A DNA stretch of 15,846 nucleotides from Ornithoclostridium faecigallinarum (GTDB lineage: Bacteria; Bacillota; Clostridia; Christensenellales; UBA3700): the NCBI GenBank assembly GCA_018713665.1, contig DVOI01000076.1, positions 1 to 15,846 on the forward strand, in the 5' to 3' direction. Shown here in pieces: positions 6,868-14,947 of the stretch (within the stretch, counting starts at the first letter, position 1; each line of letters begins with the position of its first letter). The translations under genes were made by a program, and so were the position numbers. The notes beneath the pieces are model-generated. The model was not told where the DNA came from. It did not search any database and was given only the letters and a program-made list of their open reading frames with translations.

Positions 6868-7045
6868 CAAGCTCATCAAGAAGGCGGAGTGCAGGTATGC
6901 GCTCGTATGCGGAATCGCAAAGAGGGCGCGCCAACTCGACGCTCAACACCCCGACCTCTACGAAGAGACGGGCATGAAGTCCATCTCGCTCGCGGCGAAA
7001 GAGGTCTACGAGGGCAAAGTCATCATCAAGAGGGACAATCAATAA
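6845..7045 (+). CDS. rpoZ: RNA polymerase omega subunit
   Basis: This 66-residue protein matches small Bacillota omega subunits: PPIDKLIKKAECRYALV, then IAKRARQL, and a closing SLAAKEVYEGKVI helix. Omega sits on the beta' subunit and helps RNA polymerase assembly and stability. It is about the size of the B. subtilis subunit. Position between gmk and coaBC is the classic one and makes the call firm despite the small size. Two adjacent ATG codons (6845 and 6848) are equally plausible starts; the second gives MIDPPIDKL. It begins inside gmk and stops one base before the coaBC start. Confidence 0.9.
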   Translation: MMIDPPIDKLIKKAECRYALVCGIAKRARQLDAQHPDLYEETGMKSISLAAKEVYEGKVIIKRDNQ

Positions 7046-7046
7046 C

Positions 7047-8231
7047 ATGCTCGAGCATCGCTGCGTTTTGGTTGCCGTGACGGGCGGTATCGCCTGCTAC
7101 AAGGCGTGCGAAGTCGTCTCATCTCTGCGAAAGGCGGGGGCGGACGTCCGCGTCGTCATGACGGAAAACGCTACGCAATTTGTCTCGCCGCTGACGTTTG
7201 AGACCCTTTCAAACAATCCGGTCGCGGTAGACACCTTCCGGCGCGATACGCCGTGGGAGGTGGAGCACATTTCGCTCGCAAAGCGCGCGGACATCGCCGT
7301 CGTTGTCCCGGCTACGGCAAACGTCATCGACAAGCTCGCATGCGGCATCGCCGACGATATGCTGACGACGACGCTCCTCGCGGTCAAGGCTCCGATTGTC
7401 GTCTGTCCGGCGATGAACGTCAACATGTACGAGAATGCCGCCGTTCAGGACAACATGGCGCTGCTCAAAAGGCGCGGTTTTTTGTTCGTCGACTCGGACG
7501 AGGGCTTTCTTGCCTGCGGCGACGTCGGCAAGGGCAGGCTCGCAACGCCTGCGGTCATCGTGCAAAAGGTGATAGACACGCTCATGCCGGTGAGGGACTT
7601 TCTCGGCAAACGAGTGCTGGTCACCGCCGGAGCGACGCGCGAGAACGTGGACGGCATACGCTTTTTGTCCAACTATTCCAGCGGTAAAATGGGCATCGAA
7701 ATCGCCAAGGCGGTCAAGGACAGAGGGGGCGAGGTCACTCTCGTCGCCGGCTGTGTGACCGTACCCGTGCCGGACATCTTCGACAAGGTCGTCAAGGTGA
7801 CTTCGACCGAGGAGATGTATGACGCGGTGATGAGCGAATACGGCGATTGCGACGTCATTGTCAAGGCGGCGGCGCCGGCGGATTATCGCCCCAAGCAGGT
7901 TTTGGACGACAAGGCGAAGACGCCTTCGCTGACGCTCGAGCTCGTCAAGAATCCCGATATCGCCGCGGCGGTCGGACAGGTCAAAGGCGAGCGCAAGCTC
8001 GTTGTCTTCTGCGCCGAGCGCAAAGAACTCGCCAAGCGAGCCCTTGCCAAGCTCAAGTCCAAGAACGCCGACATCGTCGTCGCAAACGACGTGTCTTTGC
8101 CGGGCGCAGGCTTTGACAAGGATACAAACATCGCGACGATTATGACCGCGTCGGGCAGGGTGCGCGAGTGTGAATTGATGTCAAAGCGTCAGCTTGCAGA
8201 CGTCATTTTGGACGAGATCAACGCGCTATGA
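7047..8231 (+). CDS. coaBC: Bifunctional phosphopantothenoylcysteine synthetase/decarboxylase CoaBC
   Basis: This 394-residue enzyme makes 4'-phosphopantetheine for coenzyme A in two steps: CoaB joins cysteine to phosphopantothenate with CTP, and CoaC decarboxylates the product with FMN. The CoaC half (about 1-185) shows VTGGIACYK, the active-site His H74 in EHISLA, the PAMNVNMY motif with N124, and the catalytic Cys C157 in ACGDVGKGRLA. The CoaB half (about 190-394) begins VLVTAGATRENVDG, contains LSNYSSGKMG, has APADYRPK where relatives usually read AVADYRP, then LVKNPDI and DIVVANDV. Both halves look intact and the length is typical. A modest GAGGG lies 12 bases before the ATG, one base after rpoZ stops. 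Confidence 0.96.
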   Translation: MLEHRCVLVAVTGGIACYKACEVVSSLRKAGADVRVVMTENATQFVSPLTFETLSNNPVAVDTFRRDTPWEVEHISLAKRADIAVVVPATANVIDKLACGIADDMLTTTLLAVKAPIVVCPAMNVNMYENAAVQDNMALLKRRGFLFVDSDEGFLACGDVGKGRLATPAVIVQKVIDTLMPVRDFLGKRVLVTAGATRENVDGIRFLSNYSSGKMGIEIAKAVKDRGGEVTLVAGCVTVPVPDIFDKVVKVTSTEEMYDAVMSEYGDCDVIVKAAAPADYRPKQVLDDKAKTPSLTLELVKNPDIAAAVGQVKGERKLVVFCAERKELAKRALAKLKSKNADIVVANDVSLPGAGFDKDTNIATIMTASGRVRECELMSKRQLADVILDEINAL

Positions 8232-10423
8232 TAGCGCGCGTCATTGTCGATATCCGCAACAGCGAAGTCGACAAGATTTTTGACTATATCGTGCCGGACG
8301 GCATGAATCTGCATGCGGGCGACCGCGTGCGCGTTCCGTTCGGCAAAAGGGACACCGAAGGCTTTTGTATCGCCCTTTCCGAGGGGAGCGAAGTCTCTTC
8401 GTCCCGTCTCAAACCGATCAAGGAGAGGTTGGACGCGTTCACCTGCGTCAATCCCGATATGCTTGCGCTGATGGAGTTCATGCGGCGCAAATTTTATCTT
8501 CGGTACGCGGACTGTCTGCGGCTTTTCGTGCCGCCTCAAATGCGCGGCGGCAAGGTCGGAGAGCTCAAGCGCCTCTATGTCGAGCTTGTCGACGGCGCGG
8601 ACGCAAAGATTGCCGACATCCCGGCGAGGGCAAAGCGCAGGCTCGAGCTCGTCGAGAGGCTCAAAAAGGGCGGAGAGTATCTCAGCGTGCTCGCCGAAGA
8701 ATACGGCGCAGCAACGATAAACGCGCTAGTCGAAGCAGGCATCGCCGTCAAGACGGACAGGTCGGTCTATCGCAAGCCGTACGCCGACATGGAAGCGAGC
8801 GCGAAAAAGGTGTCGCCGACCGACGACCAAAAGAGAGCGGTGGAGTCGATATTCTCGACGGACAAGACGGTGTCTTTGCTGTTCGGCGTGACGGGCAGCG
8901 GAAAGACCGAAGTGTATATGGAGGCAATCGAGCGCACGCTCGCCGAGGGCAAAAAGGCGATTATGCTCGTGCCCGAGATTTCGCTCACTCCGCAGACCTT
9001 GCGCAATTTCCGTGCGCGGTTCAGCGGCAGGGTTGCGCTCATGCACAGCGGACTCGGCGTAGGGGAGAGGTATGACGAATGGAAACGCGCTTTGACCGGA
9101 GAGGCGGACATAGTCGTCGGCGCGAGGAGCGCGGTATTCGCGCCTCTCGACAACGTGGGACTGATTATCCTTGACGAAGAGCACGACGGCAGTTACGTCA
9201 GCGAATCCAATCCTCGCTATGACGCCGCGACAATCGCCGAATTCAGGGTCAGGCAGGCCGGCGGCAAGTTGGTGCTCGGCAGCGCGACCCCGTCGATTGA
9301 CAGCTTTGAAGCGGCGCAGGAAGGGAGATACAATCTCATCGTGATGGACAAGCGTATCGGCGGTCGAGAGATGCCGCCAATCGAGACCGTCGACATGTCC
9401 AAGGAGCTGCTCGCCGGCAACGCGGACATATTCTCGCGCAGGCTGGTGCAGGAGATGGACGGCGCGATTGAGAGAGGGGAACAGGTGATGCTCTTCCTCA
9501 ACAGGCGCGGTTACAGTTCGTTCGCGATGTGCCGCAATTGCGGCTATGTCGCCAAGTGCGAGAATTGCGACGTCGCGCTCAGCTATCATTCGGTCGAAAA
9601 CGCGCTCGTCTGTCACTATTGCGGCGCGAAATACAGGATGATATCGCGTTGTCCCAAGTGCGGAAGCGACAACATAAAAATGGGCAAGATTGGCACGCAG
9701 CGCGTTGTGACGGAACTGCAAAAGATGTATCCGAACGTGAATATTTTGCGTTTGGACGCGGAGAGTACGACGACCAAGGACGCCTATCTCGACATTCTCG
9801 GCGCGTTCAAGGCGCGCGAGGCGCAAATTCTCGTAGGCACGCAGATGATTGCCAAGGGGCACGACTTCCCGGACGTGACGCTCGTCGGCATTTTGGACGC
9901 GGATATAGGGCTCTATCACAGCGACTTCCGAAGCGCGGAGCGCACCTTCCAATTGGTCACCCAGGTCGCCGGCAGGGCGGGCAGAGCGGAGAAGGCGGGC
10001 AAGGTGCTGCTTCAGACCTTTTCGCCCAACCACTATGTCTATCGCTTTGCGGCGCGCTATGACTATCCCGGCTTTTTCGCGAAGGAGAACAACACGCGCA
10101 AGGTCACCGGCTTTCCCCCCTATTCCACGATTGTCAGGGTGCTCTTTTCAAGCGAAATCGAGGAGAAGGCGGCGGCGTGTACAAAGAGCGTGTTTTACGG
10201 GCTCAAGGCGTTTGCGTCCGAGCATGCGAGCGACTTCTTCGTGCTCAGGGCGATGATTGCGCCGGTCGCGAAGATAGAGAGACACTATCGCTATCAGATT
10301 GTGATGAGAGTCAGCAAGGAGAGCGAGGACGCGGTGTTCGGCTGCATCCATGAATTGCTCGAAAGATACAGGACGAGAGGCGTGACCGTGTTCGCGCAGC
10401 TCGATCCGCAAAATATGATGTGA
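8228..10423 (+). CDS. priA: Primosomal replication restart helicase PriA
   Basis: PriA recognises abandoned replication forks and starts reloading of the replicative helicase. The 731-residue product has an N-terminal DNA-binding region (starting IARVIVDI, with VPDGMNLHAGDRVRVPFG). The Walker A is GVTGSGKTE at 220-228 and the DEEHD box is at 316-320. The following stretch, GSYVSESNPRYDA, differs from the common SYKQ form but keeps PRY. Eight zinc-ligand cysteines are all present: C435, C438, C444, C447, C462, C465, C475 and C478. Helicase motifs VGTQMIAKGHDFPDV and QVAGRAGRA follow, then the C-terminal domain. The length is standard. Its ATG overlaps the coaBC stop by four bases (ATGA). Confidence 0.96.
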   Translation: MIARVIVDIRNSEVDKIFDYIVPDGMNLHAGDRVRVPFGKRDTEGFCIALSEGSEVSSSRLKPIKERLDAFTCVNPDMLALMEFMRRKFYLRYADCLRLFVPPQMRGGKVGELKRLYVELVDGADAKIADIPARAKRRLELVERLKKGGEYLSVLAEEYGAATINALVEAGIAVKTDRSVYRKPYADMEASAKKVSPTDDQKRAVESIFSTDKTVSLLFGVTGSGKTEVYMEAIERTLAEGKKAIMLVPEISLTPQTLRNFRARFSGRVALMHSGLGVGERYDEWKRALTGEADIVVGARSAVFAPLDNVGLIILDEEHDGSYVSESNPRYDAATIAEFRVRQAGGKLVLGSATPSIDSFEAAQEGRYNLIVMDKRIGGREMPPIETVDMSKELLAGNADIFSRRLVQEMDGAIERGEQVMLFLNRRGYSSFAMCRNCGYVAKCENCDVALSYHSVENALVCHYCGAKYRMISRCPKCGSDNIKMGKIGTQRVVTELQKMYPNVNILRLDAESTTTKDAYLDILGAFKAREAQILVGTQMIAKGHDFPDVTLVGILDADIGLYHSDFRSAERTFQLVTQVAGRAGRAEKAGKVLLQTFSPNHYVYRFAARYDYPGFFAKENNTRKVTGFPPYSTIVRVLFSSEIEEKAAACTKSVFYGLKAFASEHASDFFVLRAMIAPVAKIERHYRYQIVMRVSKESEDAVFGCIHELLERYRTRGVTVFAQLDPQNMM

Positions 10424-10433
10424 GGAACAGAAT

Positions 10434-10886
10434 ATGGCATTGAGAGACATTGTGAAAGATCCCGATCCCGTGCTGCGCAGACGCAGCAGACCGGTCGAAG
10501 TTTTCGACGGCAAACTCGCCAAGCTTCTCGACGACATGCACGAGACCATGCTCGCCGCGGACGGAGTGGGGCTTGCCGCGCCGCAAGTGGGATTGCTGCG
10601 CCGCATCGCGGTCATCGAGACCGAGGACGGCTACTTTGAATTTATCAACCCGGCGATTGTCGCATCGAGCGGTTCGCAGAGGGGCGCGGAGGGGTGCCTG
10701 AGCGTCCCGGGGCGCAACGAGATTGTCGTCCGCCCGATGAAGGTCACCGTAGAATATCTTGACCGCAAGGGCAAAAAGCACAGGGACGAATTCGAGGGGC
10801 TGACCGCGCGCGCGTGCTGCCACGAGTTCGACCATCTCGACGGCATTCTCTATTACGACAAGGCGGAAAAGGAGAAAAAGGAGTGA
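10434..10886 (+). CDS. def: Peptide deformylase
   Basis: Def removes the formyl group from the N-terminal methionine of new proteins using a ferrous or similar metal ion. The 150-residue protein carries all three family motifs: GVGLAAPQVG at 44-53, EGCLSVPG at 86-93 with metal-ligand C88, and HEFDHLDG at 130-137 with metal ligands H130 and H134 and catalytic E131. It is a short form ending in a Lys/Glu-rich tail (KAEKEKKE). A TGAGGA overlapping the priA stop serves as ribosome binding site, seven bases before the ATG. It is paired with fmt, the enzyme that adds the formyl group, and the two overlap by four bases. Confidence 0.96.
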   Translation: MALRDIVKDPDPVLRRRSRPVEVFDGKLAKLLDDMHETMLAADGVGLAAPQVGLLRRIAVIETEDGYFEFINPAIVASSGSQRGAEGCLSVPGRNEIVVRPMKVTVEYLDRKGKKHRDEFEGLTARACCHEFDHLDGILYYDKAEKEKKE

Positions 10887-11821
10887 GGGTAATCTTTCTC
10901 GGCACGCCCGACTTTGCGGTGCCGTCGTTCAACGCTTTGACAGCTTCGCGGCACGAAGTGGTCGCGGCGGTCACACAGCCGGACAGACCGCGCGACCGCG
11001 GAAAGGTGTCCGCTTGCCCGGTCAAACAGGCGGCGCAGGCGGCGGGGGTGCCCGTGTTTCAATTTGAAAAGATACGCGACGGCGGTGCGGAAGTTTTGCG
11101 CAAACTCGGCGCGGACGTCATGGTCACATGCGCGTACGGGCAGATTTTGGACGAGGTGCTGCTCGGGCTTACGCCGCACGGCGTAATCAACGTCCATGCG
11201 TCGCTCTTGCCGGCGTATCGCGGTTCGTCGCCGATACAGTGGGCGGTGATCAACGGCGAAAAGATCACCGGCGTGACGACGATGAAGACGTCGCTCGGGC
11301 TCGATTGCGGCGATATTATCATGAAAAGCGAGACGGAGATCTTGCCCGAAGAGACCGCCGGAGAGCTGTTTGACAGGCTTGCGCCGCTCGGCGCGGAGCT
11401 GATTGTCAAGACTCTCGACGCAATCGAGGACGGGAGCGCGACCTTTACGCCGCAAGACGAGTCGAAGGCGAGTTACTATCCGATGTTCCGCAAGTCGGAC
11501 GGGCTCATCGACCCCAAGATGACGGTCGCAAAGTTTGTCGATTTCGTCAGGGGGACGTCCCCTTGGCCGGGCGCGTTCTGCCGAGTGGGCGGCAAATTGC
11601 TCAAGGTGCACAGAGCGCGCGCGTTGAGAGCGGACGAGCCGTGTACGAGACGGCTGTATTTCCCCGGCGAATTTGCGGTGTTTTTCGGAAGACTTCACCT
11701 CGCGCTGTCGGACGGGCTCGCCGTCCTCGAAGAGGTACAGCCCGAGGGAGGCAAGCGCATGAGCGGCGCTGCGTTTGCGCTCGGACATGCGGATATCAAC
11801 GGCAAGACGGTGGAAGAATGA
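10883..11821 (+). CDS. fmt: Methionyl-tRNA formyltransferase
   Basis: Fmt transfers a formyl group from 10-formyl-tetrahydrofolate to initiator Met-tRNA. From the GTG at 10883 the product has 312 residues and starts VRVIFLGTPDFAVPSF, the normal N-terminus. The frame is open further upstream inside def, but the GTG overlapping the def stop (GTGA), with GGAG eight bases before it, is the sensible start. The catalytic N103 and H105 lie in INVHASLLP, followed by YRGSSPIQWA. D141 in GLDCGD completes the Asn-His-Asp set. The C-terminal tRNA-binding domain begins around residue 205 (SPWPGAF). The length is typical. Confidence 0.95.
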   Translation: MRVIFLGTPDFAVPSFNALTASRHEVVAAVTQPDRPRDRGKVSACPVKQAAQAAGVPVFQFEKIRDGGAEVLRKLGADVMVTCAYGQILDEVLLGLTPHGVINVHASLLPAYRGSSPIQWAVINGEKITGVTTMKTSLGLDCGDIIMKSETEILPEETAGELFDRLAPLGAELIVKTLDAIEDGSATFTPQDESKASYYPMFRKSDGLIDPKMTVAKFVDFVRGTSPWPGAFCRVGGKLLKVHRARALRADEPCTRRLYFPGEFAVFFGRLHLALSDGLAVLEEVQPEGGKRMSGAAFALGHADINGKTVEE

Positions 11822-13062
11822 GCGATTTGAGGGCGGTTTACGACATATTGACGGACGTGTACAGACAGGGCGCATATGCGTCGCTGGCTCTGTCGCGCCG
11901 CGTCGGCCATGCCGTCAATCGCGATTTTGTCACTCGCTTTGTCTACGGCGTGCTCGCGCGAGATACCGAACTTGAGTACTACATCGGCGCGATGGTGGCG
12001 AAAAAACCGCGCGGCGGCGTGGCAATCTTACTCAAAATGGGAATGTATTGCGTCCTATATATGGATTCCGTGCCCGACTATGCGGCGGTCAACAACACCG
12101 TCGAGCTCGCCAAAGAGGTCGGCAAACGCGCGTCGAGCGGCTTTCTCAACGGAGTACTCAAGGCGTTTTGCAAAAAGCGTCCCGAACTTCCTGCGGAAAA
12201 GACGGCGCGCCTGTCTGTGACAGCGTCGGTGCCGCTCGGTTTGGTCAAGAAGTATGTCAAGCAATACGGCTGGGAAAAGACATACGAATTTTTGACCGCC
12301 GTCCCCGAAGAGCGCGAGCATATGAGGGTTGACGTGTCGCGCGTTTCGATGAAAGGGATGTGCGAAAGGCTGGAGAAACTCGGCGTCGAGTATGCGCCCG
12401 ATCCCGATCTCGAAGACGCGCTTTTTGTCCGCAATTCCCCCAAATTAAAAGAGCTTTACGACCAAGGATATTTCACATGGCAGTCCAAGTGTTCGATGCT
12501 TTGCTGCCGTGCGGCAGGGCTTGTCGGCGGCGAAAAGGTGCTCGATATGTGCGCCGCGCCCGGCGGCAAGGCGGTCTATCTTTCCTCGCTTGCGGACGGC
12601 GTTTGCGTCACCGCATGCGATATCTATCACCATAGACTGCAATTGATACAGAGCTATTCCGCGCGCATGCGCAGGCCGATTGACGTCAGACTGATGGACG
12701 CGACCGCGCCGGCAAAGGAGATGTACGCTGCATACGACGTCGTGCTGTGCGACGTGCCGTGTTCAAATTTCGGCGTCGCGGCGAAAAAGCCGGACGTCTA
12801 TCTGTCCAAAGACGCCGCAGCGGCTGCGTCGCTGGCCGCGGTGCAGTACAAGATTTTGTGCAACGGCGCGCGCTGCGTCAAAGAGGGCGGCAAGGTCGTC
12901 TATTCGACATGTACGCTGCTCAAAGAGGAGAACGGAGACATCGTCAAACGCTTCCTCAAAGAGCACCGCGAATTTGTCTCGGAAGGCGAAAAACAATATT
13001 TTCCCGACGGCAGCGGAATGGACGGATTTTTTGTGTGCGTATTGAGGAGGAAAGGTTTGTGA
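11818..13062 (+). CDS. rsmB: 16S rRNA m5C967 methyltransferase RsmB (Sun/Fmu family)
   Basis: RsmB methylates a cytosine in 16S rRNA using S-adenosylmethionine. The 414-residue product has an N-terminal NusB-like RNA-binding domain (about 1-130, with NRDFVTRFVYGVL). The methyltransferase domain follows: the SAM motif DMCAAPGGK at 243-251, motif IV DVPCSNFGV with C315, and motif VI YSTCT with the nucleophile C365. Motif IV normally reads PCSG(T/L)G, and the stretch before motif I reads FTWQSKCSML where FTVQDxSSM is usual. Both cysteines needed for catalysis and product release are kept. The product could act on a different cytosine, but the operon position favours RsmB. The start is the ATGA overlap with fmt; an upstream extension in the same frame lies wholly within fmt. 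Confidence 0.92.
   Translation: MSDLRAVYDILTDVYRQGAYASLALSRRVGHAVNRDFVTRFVYGVLARDTELEYYIGAMVAKKPRGGVAILLKMGMYCVLYMDSVPDYAAVNNTVELAKEVGKRASSGFLNGVLKAFCKKRPELPAEKTARLSVTASVPLGLVKKYVKQYGWEKTYEFLTAVPEEREHMRVDVSRVSMKGMCERLEKLGVEYAPDPDLEDALFVRNSPKLKELYDQGYFTWQSKCSMLCCRAAGLVGGEKVLDMCAAPGGKAVYLSSLADGVCVTACDIYHHRLQLIQSYSARMRRPIDVRLMDATAPAKEMYAAYDVVLCDVPCSNFGVAAKKPDVYLSKDAAAAASLAAVQYKILCNGARCVKEGGKVVYSTCTLLKEENGDIVKRFLKEHREFVSEGEKQYFPDGSGMDGFFVCVLRRKGL
13044..13050 (+). promoter_or_regulatory. Ribosome binding site selecting the GTG start of rlmN
   Basis: GAGGAGG ends eight bases before GTG 13059. The in-frame ATG at 13077 has no such site. Confidence 0.75.
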
Positions 13063-14081
13063 GCGCGCTGATTGCGATGGACGAAACACGGCTCGCCGCC
13101 CTTGTCAAGGAGTGCGGACAACCGTCTTTTCGCGCAAAGCAATTGCGCGAGTATGCGCTTAAAGGCACGGCGGTCGAAGAGATGTCGTCGCTGCCCAAGG
13201 CGATGCGCGAAGCGCTAGTCGAAAAGGGTGTGACCGCGCTCGCGGCGTCGATTGTTCAAAGCAAGACGTCCGCAATCGACGGCACGACCAAGTTTTTGTT
13301 TGCGCTCGAGGACGGCAATGTCGTCGAGGGCGTGTTGATGAAATACGACTACGGCAATTCCGTCTGCGTATCCACCCAGGTCGGCTGCGCGATGGGGTGC
13401 AAATTCTGCGCGTCGACGTTGGACGGCAAGGTGCGCGACCTCACCGCCGCGGAGATGCTTTCAGAAGTGATTGCCGCAGGGAGCGCGGTCGGCGGCGTCA
13501 ACCACGTCGTACTGATGGGCAGCGGCGAACCGCTGGACAACTATGACGAGGTGATTGAATTTATACGCAGGCTTTGCGTCGATTTGGGGATGTCCAAAAG
13601 GCACATCGCGCTGTCGACGTGCGGACTGTGCGAGGCGATGGACAGGCTGTCGAAAGAGGAATACGCGCCCGTGCTGACCGTGTCTCTGCATGCGCCCAAC
13701 GACGAACTTCGCAAGCGCATTATGCCCATTGCGAACAAATATCCCGTCCGCGACGTCGTTGCGGCGGCGAAGAGATATTTCGATTCCACATCGCGCAGGG
13801 TGATTTTTGAGTATTCGTTGATTGACGGCTTCAACGACACGGGCGAGTGTGCGAAAGAGCTGGCGGCGTTGGTCAAGGGCTTCCCCTGCCACGTCAACCT
13901 CATCCGTCTCAATCCCGTCAAGGAGCGCGGACTTGCAGGCTCGGACAAGGCGGCGGTCGCGGCGTTTTCGGACGCATTGACCGCGCGCGGAGTGAGCAAC
14001 ACCGTTCGCCGCACGCTCGGCGCGGACATCGACGGCGCTTGCGGACAGCTTCGCCGCAAGTTTTTGGGAGGCGAAAAATGA
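13059..14081 (+). CDS. rlmN: Dual-specificity 23S rRNA/tRNA adenine-C2 methyltransferase RlmN
   Basis: RlmN is a radical-SAM enzyme methylating A2503 of 23S rRNA and A37 of some tRNAs. The 340-residue protein has the [4Fe-4S] motif CxxxCxxC at C110, C114 and C117. The methyl-carrying or release cysteines are at C103 (CVSTQVGC) and C328 (IDGACGQL). The SAM-binding GEPL motif is in LMGSGEPLDNY, where most relatives read MGMGEPL. The GTG start overlaps the rsmB stop as GTGA; its ribosome binding site is inside rsmB. Cfr, the resistance homologue that methylates C8, is less likely given the operon position and the overall RlmN-like motifs. It overlaps rsgA by four bases; the prpC-prkC pair commonly found here is absent. 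Confidence 0.95.
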   Translation: MSALIAMDETRLAALVKECGQPSFRAKQLREYALKGTAVEEMSSLPKAMREALVEKGVTALAASIVQSKTSAIDGTTKFLFALEDGNVVEGVLMKYDYGNSVCVSTQVGCAMGCKFCASTLDGKVRDLTAAEMLSEVIAAGSAVGGVNHVVLMGSGEPLDNYDEVIEFIRRLCVDLGMSKRHIALSTCGLCEAMDRLSKEEYAPVLTVSLHAPNDELRKRIMPIANKYPVRDVVAAAKRYFDSTSRRVIFEYSLIDGFNDTGECAKELAALVKGFPCHVNLIRLNPVKERGLAGSDKAAVAAFSDALTARGVSNTVRRTLGADIDGACGQLRRKFLGGEK

Positions 14082-14947
14082 TTCGCGGTCAAATCGTAAA
14101 GGAGACGGGAGGACGTTTTTTCGTCAAGACGGACGACGGCGAGAAGATAGTCTGCTCGGCGCGCGGCAAACTCAAAGAAAAGGGCGAGCTGTATGTCGGC
14201 GATATCGTCTTTGTCGATGACGACGGCTTTCCGGTCATAGAAAAACTCGAGCCGCGCGAGAGCATGTTGGTGCGGCCGTATGTCAGCAATATAGACGGGA
14301 TAATAATTGTGTTGGCGGTGCAGCCGCGCCCCGATTTTCTGCTGGCGGACAAGATGATTGTCGGCTGCGTTCAGCAACAGCTCGACGCAATCGTCTGCGT
14401 CAACAAATGCGATTTGGACGGCAGCGACGAACTTGTCGCCAAGGTCAAGACTGAATACGGTGCAATCGCCGACGTGGTGCCCGTCTCGGCGGAAGACGGC
14501 ACGGGAATGCAGGTCGTCCGAGAGATGATCAAGGGCAGATTTTTCTGTCTCGCCGGACAGTCCGCGGTCGGAAAGTCTTCGATGATCAACGCGCTTTGCG
14601 GCGGCGAAAGAATGGCGGTCGGCGGATTGAGCAAAAATCTGCGCGGCAGGCATACGACCCGTCACGTCGAGATTATAGAATTCAAGGACGGCACCAAAAT
14701 CGCCGACACTTGCGGTTTCTCGCGCTATGAGATACCGCTCGTCGATCCGGCGACGCTTGCCGGATGCTATGTCGACTTTGACGACTATCGCGAACAATGC
14801 CGCTTCCGCGGATGCACGCACACCGTCGAGGAGTGCTGCGGCGTCAAAGAAGCGGTCGCCGAGGGCAAATTGCCCAAAGAAAGGTATGACAGATACCTTC
14901 AATTGTATGAAGAAATGTCCAAAAGATGGGAGAAACGCTATGGCTGA
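14078..14947 (+). CDS. rsgA: Ribosome small-subunit-dependent GTPase RsgA
   Basis: RsgA is a circularly permuted GTPase that checks late 30S subunit assembly. The 289-residue product has an N-terminal OB fold (about 1-65). The G motifs come in permuted order: G4 NKCD at 109-112, G1 GQSAVGKSS at 160-168, a G2 region GRHTTRH, and G3 as DTCGF at 210-214. The family almost always has DTPGF, so Cys212 is unusual. The C-terminal zinc site fits the C-x4-C-x-H-x5-C spacing with C241, C246, H248 and C254. GGGAGGCG precedes the ATG, which overlaps the rlmN stop by four bases. All other hallmarks are intact, so I expect activity. Confidence 0.95.
   Translation: MIRGQIVKETGGRFFVKTDDGEKIVCSARGKLKEKGELYVGDIVFVDDDGFPVIEKLEPRESMLVRPYVSNIDGIIIVLAVQPRPDFLLADKMIVGCVQQQLDAIVCVNKCDLDGSDELVAKVKTEYGAIADVVPVSAEDGTGMQVVREMIKGRFFCLAGQSAVGKSSMINALCGGERMAVGGLSKNLRGRHTTRHVEIIEFKDGTKIADTCGFSRYEIPLVDPATLAGCYVDFDDYREQCRFRGCTHTVEECCGVKEAVAEGKLPKERYDRYLQLYEEMSKRWEKRYG

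Noticed and set aside
8726..10033. 435-residue minus-strand frame opposite priA
   Set aside because: Same codon-bias artefact; every PriA motif lies on the plus strand across this span.
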